DNA from: DATAEG01 sp036258135
GTDB taxonomy: Bacteria > Actinomycetota > Actinomycetes > Mycobacteriales > Jatrophihabitantaceae
Assembly (NCBI GenBank): GCA_036258135.1
Contig: DATAEG010000166.1
Location: forward strand, 1-62,878
DNA length: 62,878 nucleotides
Direction of reading: 5' to 3'
Part shown: piece after piece, positions 8,663 through 17,019 of the stretch
How positions within the stretch are numbered: position 1 is the stretch's first letter
Layout of the letters: each line of letters begins with the position of its first letter
Notes under the pieces: model-generated
The model's database searches: none
What the model was told of the DNA's origin: nothing
Seen by the model: only the letters and a program-made list of their open reading frames with translations
Position numbers and translations under genes: made by a program

Positions 8663-8696
8663 TGCCGATCGCCTGTTTGTCGTTGGTTTCCGGCCG

Positions 8697-10103
8697 TTAG
8701 CTGGTGTAGCAGTAGGAGTCGCTGGAGGCATCCCCGCCGTGCAGGCGGGTCTGGTGCACCCGCAGTCCACGGAAGTCATCGCCGTTGGGGAAGAACCGCG
8801 CGTCCAGTGTGATCCCACCGGCATCGGTGTTGGCGTCCAGCTTGGCCATCCACGCCCCGACCCCGTCCGGGTAGAAGATCGGATCCCAAGTCCCATACAG
8901 CGAGTTGGTCACATAGACCCGCAGGCCGTCGCGGCTGACCTCCACCATCTGCGGGCCACCGCCTAGCCGCAGATTCGGCGCCGCCGGGTGGGGCTGGCGC
9001 CGCACGATCCCGCCCAGCTTGACCGCGCCGGCCTCACGCGGATGGAAGATATCGCCGACGTCGAACTGCTTGAGCTCACCGGTGCCGTAGCAGGACACAT
9101 ACAGCCAACGGTCGTCCACCGACAGGTCGATATCCGACACCAGCGGCGGCACCGCGCCAAACGGCTGCAGCGCCGGCGGCAGGTCCCCCTTGTCGGCCGG
9201 CTCCGCGGGAATGGTGATCACCTTGCGGGCGGCCCACCGCTCGCCGTCCCGGTGCCACAGCCACACCGACCCGGACAGGTCCTCCGCATTGATCACGACC
9301 CCGGCGAACCCCCACGCCTTAGCGGGATCATGGGCGGGGCGCACCTCGAACACCATCTGGTGCTCATCGCCCAGGTCGATTCGCTGGGTGAGCTTGCGCT
9401 CCGACATCGACCAGAAGTTCAGGTGATGACCGAACCGGCGACCCAGCAGGTCCTCAGGGTTCAGGCCATTCTCCACCATGGACGGTGTCGCCCATTCGGA
9501 GGTGATCACCGTGTCGTATTTCAGATGCCACCAGCCGTCGTAGCTGAAGAACTGGTCGCCGTGGTCCAACTCCCAGGGCCCGGTCACGTCGAAGGTGTCA
9601 TGGTCCAGCAGTGCGATCCCGCCGGGGCCGTCGGTGCCGTTTGCGCCGCCCAGCGCGAACAGGAAAATCCCGCCGGGCCCGCAGTGGATGGTGTGCGGGC
9701 GCGAGTAGCCGGCCTTGAGGGCCAGCTCCTCGGCCTGGATCTCGCGGACGACACGCGGGTTGCGCGGGTCGGGCTTGGTGTCCAGGACATAGATCCGCGA
9801 CGACCGGATCCCGGGGACGATCAGATATCGGCGCTCCAGCGGCGTGCCGTGACCCTGGTGGCACAGTGCACTCGAGCAGGCGTTCCAGCCGAAGTGGTGC
9901 AGCTCATTGCCGGCGGTCGGCAGCTCGCTCCAGCCGACGACCTTGCCGTACTCAGACGACGACGGGTCGCAGTCGATCACCGTCATGGCATCCCTAACCT
10001 TGCCGGCCGGGTCGAACGCGGCCACATAGGCCAGTCGCTCCGGCGGCGCCGCGATCGCATCGCCCGGCGTGCGGTAAAACGTGGGGTCCAGCATCTGTGA
10101 CAT
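8697..10103 (-). CDS. Selenium-binding protein family (SBP56) / methanethiol oxidase
   Basis: 468 residues, the standard length of the SBP56/SELENBP1 family, a beta-propeller whose studied members oxidise methanethiol to formaldehyde, H2S and H2O2 and bind copper. Family signatures are NELHHFGWNACSSALC (about 66-81), SRPHTIHCGPGG (about 134-145), GHHLNFW, SDIDLSVDDRWLYVSCYG and VYVTNSLYGTWDPIFYP near the C-terminus. No signal peptide is visible, so it is probably cytosolic here. Start ATG 10103 has AAAGGAGAGG just upstream. It is followed by a ZIP transporter and preceded by a SnoaL-like gene with a hairpin between them. Confidence 0.92.
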   Translation of the reverse strand: MSQMLDPTFYRTPGDAIAAPPERLAYVAAFDPAGKVRDAMTVIDCDPSSSEYGKVVGWSELPTAGNELHHFGWNACSSALCHQGHGTPLERRYLIVPGIRSSRIYVLDTKPDPRNPRVVREIQAEELALKAGYSRPHTIHCGPGGIFLFALGGANGTDGPGGIALLDHDTFDVTGPWELDHGDQFFSYDGWWHLKYDTVITSEWATPSMVENGLNPEDLLGRRFGHHLNFWSMSERKLTQRIDLGDEHQMVFEVRPAHDPAKAWGFAGVVINAEDLSGSVWLWHRDGERWAARKVITIPAEPADKGDLPPALQPFGAVPPLVSDIDLSVDDRWLYVSCYGTGELKQFDVGDIFHPREAGAVKLGGIVRRQPHPAAPNLRLGGGPQMVEVSRDGLRVYVTNSLYGTWDPIFYPDGVGAWMAKLDANTDAGGITLDARFFPNGDDFRGLRVHQTRLHGGDASSDSYCYTS

Positions 10104-10120
10104 CGCCCTCTCCTTTAACC

Positions 10121-10140
10121 GGGAGCCGTGTGTGGCTCCC
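10121..10140. terminator. Hairpin between SnoaL-like gene and SBP56 gene
   Basis: Perfect 7-bp stem GGGAGCC / GGCTCCC with a 6-base loop (GTGTGT), 21 bases after the SnoaL-like stop and 17 bases before the SBP56 start, directly beside its ribosome-binding site. It may terminate the upstream gene or act as a 5' leader hairpin of the SBP56 mRNA. Confidence 0.6.
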
Positions 10141-10161
10141 TCACCTGATTTGCGAAAGTGC

Positions 10162-10593
10162 CTACGCGTCGGGCGGCTGCGGCATCAGGCCAAGCTGGGT
10201 GAGCAGCGAGACCTGGTCGTAGTACAGATCCCCACCCACGACCCGGCCGTCCGCATCGAAGTGCCACATCTCGCACAGCGGCAACGCGAAACCTTTGCCG
10301 GTGGCGGGGAACGGTCCCAGCGGCCCGTCGTGAGTGCCGACGACGGTGAAGGTGGACACCACCGTCTGGCCAGCGTCGATATAGCGAGGGTCGGTGATTT
10401 CGATATCGGCAGACGCCGTGACCCATCCCGGCAGGAAGTCGTCCTTGAACTCCTGGGGCGTCGTGAACGTCCGGCCCTGCGCGTGGTCGGTCCAGGCGAT
10501 GCAGTCGGCGTAGAACTTGGTCATGGCCTCGAAGTCCCTCTGGTTGAAGGCCTCGTGACCGGCGCGATAGGTCCCGACGTTCCGAGATGGCAT
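10162..10593 (-). CDS. SnoaL-like polyketide-cyclase-family protein
   Basis: 143-residue protein of the SnoaL/NTF2-like alpha+beta cone fold: an N-terminal helix (YRAGHEAFNQRDFEAMTKFY), the FYADCIAWTDHAQGRTFTTP segment and a C-terminal beta sheet (CEMWHFDADGRVVGGDLYYDQVSLLTQLG). Proteins of this type bind small hydrophobic or aromatic ligands and include cyclases and isomerases; many are uncharacterised. The ATG at 10593 has AGGAGG upstream and was chosen over a longer, Pro-rich extension. It is transcribed toward the SBP56 gene. A conserved ~40-base element lies about 105-145 bases upstream and is repeated before the next gene. Confidence 0.8.
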   Translation of the reverse strand: MPSRNVGTYRAGHEAFNQRDFEAMTKFYADCIAWTDHAQGRTFTTPQEFKDDFLPGWVTASADIEITDPRYIDAGQTVVSTFTVVGTHDGPLGPFPATGKGFALPLCEMWHFDADGRVVGGDLYYDQVSLLTQLGLMPQPPDA

Positions 10594-10696
10594 GGCTCCT
10601 CCTGCACTTTCGTCGTCCGGGTTCGGTGCCGGCGGCACCGGAAATGGTGATCTGGCTAACCGGACGCGCTATCCCGGCGATTGTTGGGCGTATGCG

Positions 10697-10736
10697 TTGT
10701 CAATAGGTTGGCCACCAGGTTGTCGAAACCTTGGAA
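10697..10736. promoter_or_regulatory. Conserved 40-base element, copy A (upstream of SnoaL-like gene)
   Basis: Contains TTGTCA at 10697-10702 and AGGTTGTCGAAAC at 10717-10729 followed by CTTGGAA. The same layout recurs at 10969-11009 with identical AGGTTGTCGAAAC, 20 versus 21 bases after TTGTCA. Read on the minus strand it gives GTTTCGACAACCT followed by GACAA repeats 23-24 bases apart, suitable as a shared promoter or activator site for the SnoaL-like gene. Confidence 0.5.
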
Positions 10737-10769
10737 TGGCCACGGTTGTAGCGGACCGGCACCGCGCCG

Positions 10770-10931
10770 TCAGGGAGTGATCTCGATCCAGGTGCGGATG
10801 ATGTCTGGGGTGGCGATATCGACCAGCTCCGGGTGATCGGTTCTGATGTGATCGCGGACCAGCGCCACGACTCGGTCCTCGTCGTCGTCACGCATGACGT
10901 ACCCGCATTCGCAGATCACCTGACTGGCCAT
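10770..10931 (-). CDS. DUF1059-family small protein
   Basis: 53-residue protein that reads as a DUF1059 member: N-terminal Cys pair in ICECGYVMRDDDEDRVV, then a helix and HIRTDHPELVD, ending with a conserved ITPDII/W-like helix (TPDIIRTWIEITP). The Cys-x-Cys and His residues could bind a metal, but function is unknown. The ATG at 10931 has AAGGGG about seven bases upstream. A copy of the shared 40-base element lies 38-78 bases upstream of the start, and the divergent SARP gene begins on the other side of it. Confidence 0.8.
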   Translation of the reverse strand: MASQVICECGYVMRDDDEDRVVALVRDHIRTDHPELVDIATPDIIRTWIEITP

Positions 10932-10968
10932 GACTGCCCCTTCTGCCGGCGATTGTCGGACCTGGGCC

Positions 10969-11009
10969 TTGTCATTATCTTTGGCGGATAGGTTGTCGAA
11001 ACGTTGAAA
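10969..11009. promoter_or_regulatory. Conserved 40-base element, copy B (between DUF1059 and SARP genes)
   Basis: TTGTCA at 10969-10974 and AGGTTGTCGAAAC at 10990-11002 followed by GTTGAAA. On the minus strand it offers GATAAT as a possible -10 for the DUF1059 gene with TTTCGA 16 bases before it. It directly abuts the SARP start region, so the SARP may autoregulate through it. Confidence 0.5.
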
Positions 11010-11027
11010 CCAACCCTGCGGGGCACG

Positions 11028-11801
11028 GTGCGGATCCAGCTGTGCGGGCGGTTCGCCGTTGTCGTAGATGGGCAACCGGCCGAGTCGCGGCTGCCCGGCC
11101 GGCAGGCGCGGCTGCTCGTCGCCTACCTCGCCACCTACCGTCCGCACCCTGTGGAGCGCACGGTTCTGCTCGACACCCTTTGGCCGGAGGGCGGCGCCGG
11201 CGCGGGCCGCACCCTGACGGTGCTGCTGTCGAAAGTGCGCACCCTCCTCGCGCCCGCTGAAATCCGGGGGCGACGAAGCCTGCAACTGGTCTTGCCGGCG
11301 AACTCGGCAGTGGACCTCGAAGTAGGAACCACGTCGTTGCATTCAGCCGAGTCCGCGGTGGCGTTGCAGGACTGGCGCCGCGCCTGGCCGGCCGCACTCA
11401 CCGCCCAGTACATCGCGCGCCGGCGGTTCCTGACTGAGTTCGAGGCACCCTGGATTGATCAGTGGCGACGGCAGCTTGGTGTGGTCTATGAGCGCGCGCT
11501 TGCGTGCTATGCCGAGGCTTGTCTGGGCATCGGCGGGACAGAACTGCCGGCCGCCGAGCGTGCGGCCCGCCGCTTGATAGAGCACGCCCCGCTGGCCGAG
11601 ACGGGACACCAGATGTTGATGCGCGCCCTCGCCGCGCGCGGCGACCCCGCGGCCGCTCTCACCGCGTACGACCAGCTACGCCAGCTGCTACGCGAGGAAC
11701 TCGGAGCCTCGCCGTGCCCGGCGACCCAGGCGCTGCATGCCCGGCTACTTCGCGGGCAGGAGCTCGACGAGCCAACCAGGCCGAGCACCCACGCCGGATA
11801 A
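11028..11801 (+). CDS. SARP/AfsR-type transcriptional regulator with BTAD domain
   Basis: 257-residue regulator. The N-terminal winged-helix (OmpR-like) DNA-binding domain covers about residues 1-90 (VRIQLCGRFAVVVDGQPAE, GRQARLLVAYLATYRP, VLLDTLWPEGG) and a bacterial transcriptional activation domain follows (WRRQLGVVYERALACYAEAC to LREELGASPCPATQALHARLL). No NB-ARC or sensor domain is attached, as in short SARPs of biosynthetic or metabolic clusters. A TTG at 11004 is in frame, but the GTG at 11028 gives the usual family N-terminus. It stands divergent to the DUF1059/SnoaL/SBP56 genes and is their best candidate regulator. Confidence 0.85.
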   Translation: MRIQLCGRFAVVVDGQPAESRLPGRQARLLVAYLATYRPHPVERTVLLDTLWPEGGAGAGRTLTVLLSKVRTLLAPAEIRGRRSLQLVLPANSAVDLEVGTTSLHSAESAVALQDWRRAWPAALTAQYIARRRFLTEFEAPWIDQWRRQLGVVYERALACYAEACLGIGGTELPAAERAARRLIEHAPLAETGHQMLMRALAARGDPAAALTAYDQLRQLLREELGASPCPATQALHARLLRGQELDEPTRPSTHAG

Positions 11802-11968
11802 CCCCGCGACCGCGCTGGCCACGTCGCGTCGTTGAGCGGGCGCGGCGGCGCCGCCGCCACGTGCGGCGGCTGCTCAGGTGGAAACCAGGGTCACGGTCAG
11901 GGTGGGCACCGATGTGCCGTTTCCGCCGAGGGCCGAGCGTATGAGCCAAGCGGAACGGGAAGGCGGCC

Positions 11969-12883
11969 ATGATCCAGGCGCGTGCACTAACCAAGCACTA
12001 CGGCCGGACGGTTGCTGTGGACGGGCTCTCCTTTGACGTCGAGCCAGGACGGGTCACCGGCTTTCTGGGGCCGAACGGGGCGGGTAAGTCGACCACGATG
12101 CGGCTGATCCTCGGGCTGGACCACCCTACCAGCGGGACAGTTACCGTCCTGGGCCGCCGATACCGCGACCACTTCCGTCCACTGCATGATGTCGGGGCCG
12201 TGCTCGAGGCCGGATCGGTGCACGGCGGACGCAGCGCGTACCACCATCTGCTCTGCCTGGCTCAGAGCAACGGCATCCCCAGACGGCGGGTGACCCAGGT
12301 GCTAGACGTGGTGGGCCTGACCGACGTCGCCGGGCGGCGGGTCGGCACGTTCTCCCTGGGGATGAGTCAGCGGCTGAGCCTGGCCGCGGCGCTGCTGGGC
12401 GATCCTCCGGTGATCCTGTGCGACGAGCCAGTGAACGGGCTGGACCCGGAGGGCATCCGGTGGATGCGCGAACTGCTCCGCGGCCTCGCCGCCGAGGGCC
12501 GGACCGTCTTCGTCTCCAGCCATCTCCTGAGCGAGATGGCGCTCACCGCCGACCAAGTCATCGTCGTCGGACGCGGTCGGCTACTCGCCGACACCAGTGT
12601 GGCCAGCCTGGTGGCCAACGGCGGGCACAGTCCGGTCCGGGTCCGCACACCGGGGGCCGAGCTGCTGGCCACCGCGCTGCGGGATGCGGGTGGCACCGTC
12701 GACGCCACCGGGATGGACACCCTTGACGTGGTCGGGCTGTCTGGCTCCGAGATCGGCGATCTGGCGCTGCGACTCGGCGTGGCCGTGCACGAGCTGACCC
12801 CGCAACCGCCCTCGCTGGAAGCCGCCTTCCTGGATCTCACCCAGGAGGCCACGCAGTTCCGAGCCGTCGGGAGCACCGCATGA
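11969..12883 (+). CDS. ABC transporter ATP-binding protein (DrrA type)
   Basis: 304-residue ATPase of an ABC-2 type exporter. Walker A is LGPNGAGKST (about 34-43), signature FSLGMSQR (about 129-136), Walker B VILCDEPVNGLDPEG (about 150-164) and the switch His lies in FVSSHLLSEM. The C-terminal 80 residues are the regulatory extension of drug/antibiotic and Na+ exporters of this class. It overlaps the permease gene by four bases (ATGA), so the two form one exporter acting at the inner membrane; the substrate is unknown. A 167-base gap after the SARP gene contains nothing I can identify. Confidence 0.93.
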   Translation: MIQARALTKHYGRTVAVDGLSFDVEPGRVTGFLGPNGAGKSTTMRLILGLDHPTSGTVTVLGRRYRDHFRPLHDVGAVLEAGSVHGGRSAYHHLLCLAQSNGIPRRRVTQVLDVVGLTDVAGRRVGTFSLGMSQRLSLAAALLGDPPVILCDEPVNGLDPEGIRWMRELLRGLAAEGRTVFVSSHLLSEMALTADQVIVVGRGRLLADTSVASLVANGGHSPVRVRTPGAELLATALRDAGGTVDATGMDTLDVVGLSGSEIGDLALRLGVAVHELTPQPPSLEAAFLDLTQEATQFRAVGSTA

Positions 12884-13698
12884 CCATCATCGAGCCCAGG
12901 CCCCCGGTCGGTGACTTATACCTGCACGACACCACCGTCGGCTTCGGCAACGTCGTCCTTTCGGAGTGGACCAAGGTGCGCTCGCTTCGCTCCAGCTACG
13001 TCTGCAGCGGATTGGTGACGCTCGCGATGCTGGGCCTCGCGGTCGGGTTGGGCGCACGCTGGGCGCACCAGCACGGCGCGGTACCGGACTGGTTCGACGC
13101 CGTGAACATCTCGTTGAGTGGCACGTACATCGCCCAGGTGATCATCGGCACTTTCGGAGTGATGGCCATCAGTTCCGAACACACCACGGGGATGATCCGA
13201 GCCACCTTCGCGGCGGTCCCCCAGCGGCGCGCGGTGCTGGCCGCCAAGGTCCTCGTGGTGGGCGTGTCGACGCTCGTCATCGGCGAGCTGCTCAGCTTCG
13301 GCTCCTTCGCCGTCGGCCAGGCACTCATGGCGCACAAGGGCGTAGGCGTCTCTCTGAGCGATCCCGGCGCACTGCGCTCCGCCTTCGGGGCCGGCTTGTT
13401 CCTGGCACTGGCCGGTCTGCTCGGGCTCGGGATCGGCGCGATCATCCGGAACACGGCCGGCGCCATCTCGCTGTTCTTCGGCGTGATGTTCGCCCTCGAC
13501 CCGATCGTCGACCTTCTGCCGACCACGTGGCGCAATGACCTGATCAACTACTTGCCGGTGAACGCGGGCACGCAGATCTTCACCACCGTGAACGTCAAGG
13601 GCTCCCTCGCGCCGTGGAACGGCCTGGCCGTCTTCGTGCTGTATCCCGCCGTGGCGCTGCTGGCCGGGTTCCTCCTCATCGACGTCCGCGATGCCTAG
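12880..13698 (+). CDS. ABC-2 type transporter permease
   Basis: 272-residue inner-membrane protein with about six hydrophobic segments, starting after a short cytosolic head (LSEWTKVRSLRSSYVCSG, the usual entry to ABC-2 permeases). The sequence SSEHTTGMIRATFAAVPQR is the conserved cytosolic motif of this permease class. The start ATG overlaps the stop of the ATPase gene (ATGA), so both are made together. The stop at 13698 is followed by a hairpin. Confidence 0.9.
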   Translation: MTIIEPRPPVGDLYLHDTTVGFGNVVLSEWTKVRSLRSSYVCSGLVTLAMLGLAVGLGARWAHQHGAVPDWFDAVNISLSGTYIAQVIIGTFGVMAISSEHTTGMIRATFAAVPQRRAVLAAKVLVVGVSTLVIGELLSFGSFAVGQALMAHKGVGVSLSDPGALRSAFGAGLFLALAGLLGLGIGAIIRNTAGAISLFFGVMFALDPIVDLLPTTWRNDLINYLPVNAGTQIFTTVNVKGSLAPWNGLAVFVLYPAVALLAGFLLIDVRDA

Positions 13699-13699
13699 G

Positions 13700-13764
13700 A
13701 CGGTGCTGAATGGTCCCGCCCGTTGGGAGGGTTGCGCAGCAGGGCATGGACTGTTCAGCACCGT
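13700..13764. terminator. 11-bp inverted repeat after ABC permease
   Basis: Perfect inverted repeat ACGGTGCTGAA (13700-13710) and TTCAGCACCGT (13754-13764) separated by 43 bases, lying between the permease stop and the methyltransferase start at 13781. It could be a terminator-like structure or an operator dyad for the methyltransferase gene. Confidence 0.45.
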
Positions 13765-13780
13765 CGTAGCATCTGCGGAC

Positions 13781-14590
13781 ATGGAGGACACGCCGCTGCG
13801 GCGCGCTGAACGCACCTACTCCGCCGCCGCCGATCACTTCGACCTGCCTGCAGTGGGGTTTTGGGACAGGATCGGCACCGCGGCGGTGCAACGCATCGAT
13901 CTGACCGCCGGGCAGAGCGTACTGGACCTGTGCTGCGGCATGGGCGCGTCGGCACTCCCGGCGGCGCGGACGGTCGGCCCGACGGGCCGGGTAGTGGGTA
14001 TCGACATCGCCGAGCCTCTTCTCGTCAAAGCCCGCCGCCGCGCCGAGCAGGAAGGACTCGTCCAGGCTCGGTTCGAACGCGCCGATGCCACCAACACAGG
14101 TCTGCCGTCGGGCTCGTTCGACGCCGTGGTGTGCGTCTTCGGCGTGTTCTTCGTGGCGGATATGCCCGCGTTCGTGGCCGAGATGTGGCGGATGGTGCGC
14201 CCGGGCGGGCGGCTGGCGATCACCACCTGGGGCACCGGCTGGGTCGAGCCGGCCAGCACCGTCTTCTGGGAGTCGGTCCACGTCATCGAGCCGACGCTGT
14301 ACAAGGCGTTCAACCCCTGGGACTTGGTGACCACCGTGCCCGCACTCGAGGCGCTCTTCACGGACGGTGGGGCGACGCCCGTCGAAGCCGAGGCCGTCGC
14401 AGGGCAGCAGGAGCTGCCCCGTCCCGAGGACTTCTGGGACATCGTCCTTGGCACCGGCCTGCGCGCCACTGTCGACGCGATGACCGGCGATCAGCAGCAG
14501 GCCCTGCACGACCGGGTGATCAACGAGATTCGTGCTGACAGGATCGAGAGCGTCCGCACCGACGTCATCCACGGGACCGCCGTCCGCTAA
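13781..14590 (+). CDS. Class I SAM-dependent methyltransferase
   Basis: 269-residue cytosolic methyltransferase of the UbiE/Methyltransf_11 type. Motif I is VLDLCCGMGASALPAAR (the loop that binds SAM), motif II GIDIAEPLLVKAR, and FDAVVCVFGVFFVADMP followed by MVRPGGRLAITTWG are motifs IV-V. The acceptor is unknown. I chose ATG 13781; a longer frame from 13691 would run through the inverted repeat and lacks conserved sequence. It follows an ABC exporter, so a modified, exported small molecule is possible but speculative. Confidence 0.88.
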   Translation: MEDTPLRRAERTYSAAADHFDLPAVGFWDRIGTAAVQRIDLTAGQSVLDLCCGMGASALPAARTVGPTGRVVGIDIAEPLLVKARRRAEQEGLVQARFERADATNTGLPSGSFDAVVCVFGVFFVADMPAFVAEMWRMVRPGGRLAITTWGTGWVEPASTVFWESVHVIEPTLYKAFNPWDLVTTVPALEALFTDGGATPVEAEAVAGQQELPRPEDFWDIVLGTGLRATVDAMTGDQQQALHDRVINEIRADRIESVRTDVIHGTAVR

Positions 14591-14631
14591 TCGCACGCGT
14601 ATCAACCGCCCTACCGACTGGCTCTTAGCCG

Positions 14632-16992
14632 ATGGTCATGCCAAGCGAGCAGGGGCGGATTGCCATGCTGATACGCGCGGGAAGGGCCGTACGCACGGCC
14701 GAAGCGTCACGCATCGCCCTGCCCGGACGGCCGGTGGCCGGGGCGGAGGCGGGACCGGAGCGGCATTCGGAGGAGCATCCGAACAAGCCGCGGGTCGCGG
14801 TGCGGGCCATCTGCTGCTCCGGCGGCGGTATCCGAGCGGCCGCGTTCAGCCTCGGCGGTATCCAGGCCCTGAACGAGTCGCCTCAGGCCGACGGCCGGAC
14901 GTTCTACGAGTCCACGCACCTGATGACGTCAGTCTCCGGCGGCGGCTACATCGCCGGCAGCACTGCCATCGTGGCCCACAACCTCCCCGCCGAGACTGGG
15001 CCTGACGCACCGCCGGTCTATGCGCCGGGCTCACGCGAGGACTCATACCTCCGCACGCACACCAAGTACCTCATCGACAGCAAGACGCAGTTGGTCATCT
15101 CGATGATGGGCATCGGGTTCGGCCTGTTCATGAACCTGGCGGCGATCGGGTCGGTCGCATTCGTTGTGGCGACCTTGCTCGGCTTCACCCTCGGTAGCCA
15201 ATGCCTGGGCGTGCTCACCTTGTCGCCCGACCGCAGCCAGTGGGAGCTGCACTACCCGCCCGCCGTCGTGGCAGCGCTGGTCGGTCTGGCCGCGGCCGGT
15301 GCGCTGGTCTATTTCGTGTACCGCTTGTGGGACACCTACCGCCCATTCGGCGACGTCGGCACCAAGCGCTGGTGCGTACCCGCCATCGTCCTGCTCGGCG
15401 CTGCCCTCCTGGGCTCGACGCTCCTCCTCGGCGTGCCGTGGCTGGTCGCCGAGATCGGGCACAACCACGCGACGGTCCCCCGCGTCGGGCTCGGCGGCCC
15501 CAGCGCCACGTTCATCGGCATGGTCACCGCGCTGGTGGGCATCGTCACGCCGCTGGTGCGCACCTACACGCCGCGCGTGGATGGTCGCAATCCAGTGGTG
15601 TCCACCGTCGCCGCCCAGACCGCGCCGCTGCGCCATCGCGTCGTAAGCGCGGTTCTGCCCTGGCTGGGATCAGGGCTCATCGTGGTCGCTCTCGGCCTGG
15701 CCATGCTCGCTTGGGTCGCCACTATGGCCAGCGGGCAACACGACCGGCAGATGTGGACGCTCGCCGTGGCGTTCGCGGTCCTGCTGCTGGCCTGGCAGGT
15801 CCTCACCGACTCCAACCGGACCTCACTGCACCGCTACTACACGCAGCGCCTGGCGACCGCCTTCGCCCGCTCGCGCGATGGTCGGCCAGTCGATCCGCCG
15901 GACCAGTCGTTCTCGCAATACACCAAGCGGGCGGGCCAGCCCGAACTCGTGGTATGCGCCGCCGCCAACACGGACAAACCCGGCGACGTCCCCAGCGGAC
16001 GCCGATGCGCGCCGTTCACGTTCAGCCCGTATTACTCGGGCCTGTCCAGCGGGACGATGTTCCGCGGCGATCCGGGCGAGGAGGGCTTCACCCTCGCCGC
16101 CCGGGAGCGCGACGGTGCCGACGTCGGTCTGATGATGCCGACCGCGGACTTCGAGGCGCACTCCAACGGCATGACGCTGATCGACATGATGGCGGTGAGC
16201 GGCGCCGCGGTCTCGCCGGCTATGGGACGCCTGTCGCGTCCGTCGATACGGCTGCTGCTCGGCGTAGCGGACGTGCGGCTGGGCATGTGGCTGCCCAACC
16301 CGCTGCGCCACCACCGGTTGCGCTGCGCCCCGACCGCCGGCATGCTGCACCGCTTGTGGTGGCAGCTGCGCCAGCCCGGTCTTGGCGCGCTCGCCCGCGA
16401 GATCTGCGGCGGACTGCACTTCAAAGGCAACTGGATCTACGTCACCGACGGCGGCCATTACGAGAACCTCGGACTGACCGAGGCGCTGCGGCGCGGCGCC
16501 ACCGAGATCGTCGTCTTCGACGCGACCGGCGACACCCCGTTCAGCCTATCCACGTTCGGGCAGGCCGTAGAGACCGCACGAGCCGACCTCGGCGTGGAGA
16601 TCGCGCTAGTGGACCGCGACTCCCTCGGCGCAGCCGGCACGAAGGGGCACGCGAAGGCGCTGGCCGCCAAGGCCACAGCGACATATGCCAACGGCGTCGT
16701 CGCCGTGATTTACCTATGCAAGGCGGCTGTGGTCGATGACCTGCCAGCGGACGTTCTGGCCTGGGCCCACGGGCACGCCTCGTTTCCCAACGACAGCACG
16801 GCCAATCAGTTCTACGGCGACCGCGAGTTCGAGGCGTACCGGCGGCTGGGCTACGCCGCCGCTCAAGAGGCCCTGAAGCTGATGACTCCCAAGCCGACCA
16901 AGCCGGCTGCCCGAGCACGTCCGCACACCACCTCCAGCTGGTTCCGCAGCTCAGGCGGTGCCCGGGTCCGGGAACCGGCGCACCGCCGCTGA
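14632..16992 (+). CDS. Membrane-embedded patatin-like phospholipase family protein
   Basis: 786-residue protein of the patatin-like acyl hydrolase superfamily. The oxyanion loop SGGGIRAAAFSLGG is at about 63-76, the nucleophile Ser102 lies in TSVSGGGYIAGS, and the catalytic Asp is in TDGGHYENLGL (Asp about 606). Between Ser and Asp lie at least six strongly hydrophobic segments (about 150-395), so the catalytic domain is split by a membrane block; the catalytic parts probably face the cytosol. Expected activity is lipid acyl-ester hydrolysis at the membrane. ATG at 14632, 14638 or 14665 are all possible starts. It is not overlapped with neighbours and may be monocistronic. Confidence 0.8.
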   Translation: MVMPSEQGRIAMLIRAGRAVRTAEASRIALPGRPVAGAEAGPERHSEEHPNKPRVAVRAICCSGGGIRAAAFSLGGIQALNESPQADGRTFYESTHLMTSVSGGGYIAGSTAIVAHNLPAETGPDAPPVYAPGSREDSYLRTHTKYLIDSKTQLVISMMGIGFGLFMNLAAIGSVAFVVATLLGFTLGSQCLGVLTLSPDRSQWELHYPPAVVAALVGLAAAGALVYFVYRLWDTYRPFGDVGTKRWCVPAIVLLGAALLGSTLLLGVPWLVAEIGHNHATVPRVGLGGPSATFIGMVTALVGIVTPLVRTYTPRVDGRNPVVSTVAAQTAPLRHRVVSAVLPWLGSGLIVVALGLAMLAWVATMASGQHDRQMWTLAVAFAVLLLAWQVLTDSNRTSLHRYYTQRLATAFARSRDGRPVDPPDQSFSQYTKRAGQPELVVCAAANTDKPGDVPSGRRCAPFTFSPYYSGLSSGTMFRGDPGEEGFTLAARERDGADVGLMMPTADFEAHSNGMTLIDMMAVSGAAVSPAMGRLSRPSIRLLLGVADVRLGMWLPNPLRHHRLRCAPTAGMLHRLWWQLRQPGLGALAREICGGLHFKGNWIYVTDGGHYENLGLTEALRRGATEIVVFDATGDTPFSLSTFGQAVETARADLGVEIALVDRDSLGAAGTKGHAKALAAKATATYANGVVAVIYLCKAAVVDDLPADVLAWAHGHASFPNDSTANQFYGDREFEAYRRLGYAAAQEALKLMTPKPTKPAARARPHTTSSWFRSSGGARVREPAHRR

Positions 16993-17019
16993 ACAGGTTG
17001 CCGGCTTAGCATCCATCGG

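Noticed and set aside
10697..11009. CRISPR-like repeat pair
   Set aside because: Only two copies 272 bases apart, no regular spacers and each placed at a promoter; interpreted as regulatory elements.
15201..16739. 512-codon plus-strand frame inside the patatin-like gene
   Set aside because: Out-of-frame Arg/Pro-rich shadow; the patatin frame has catalytic motifs and membrane helices.
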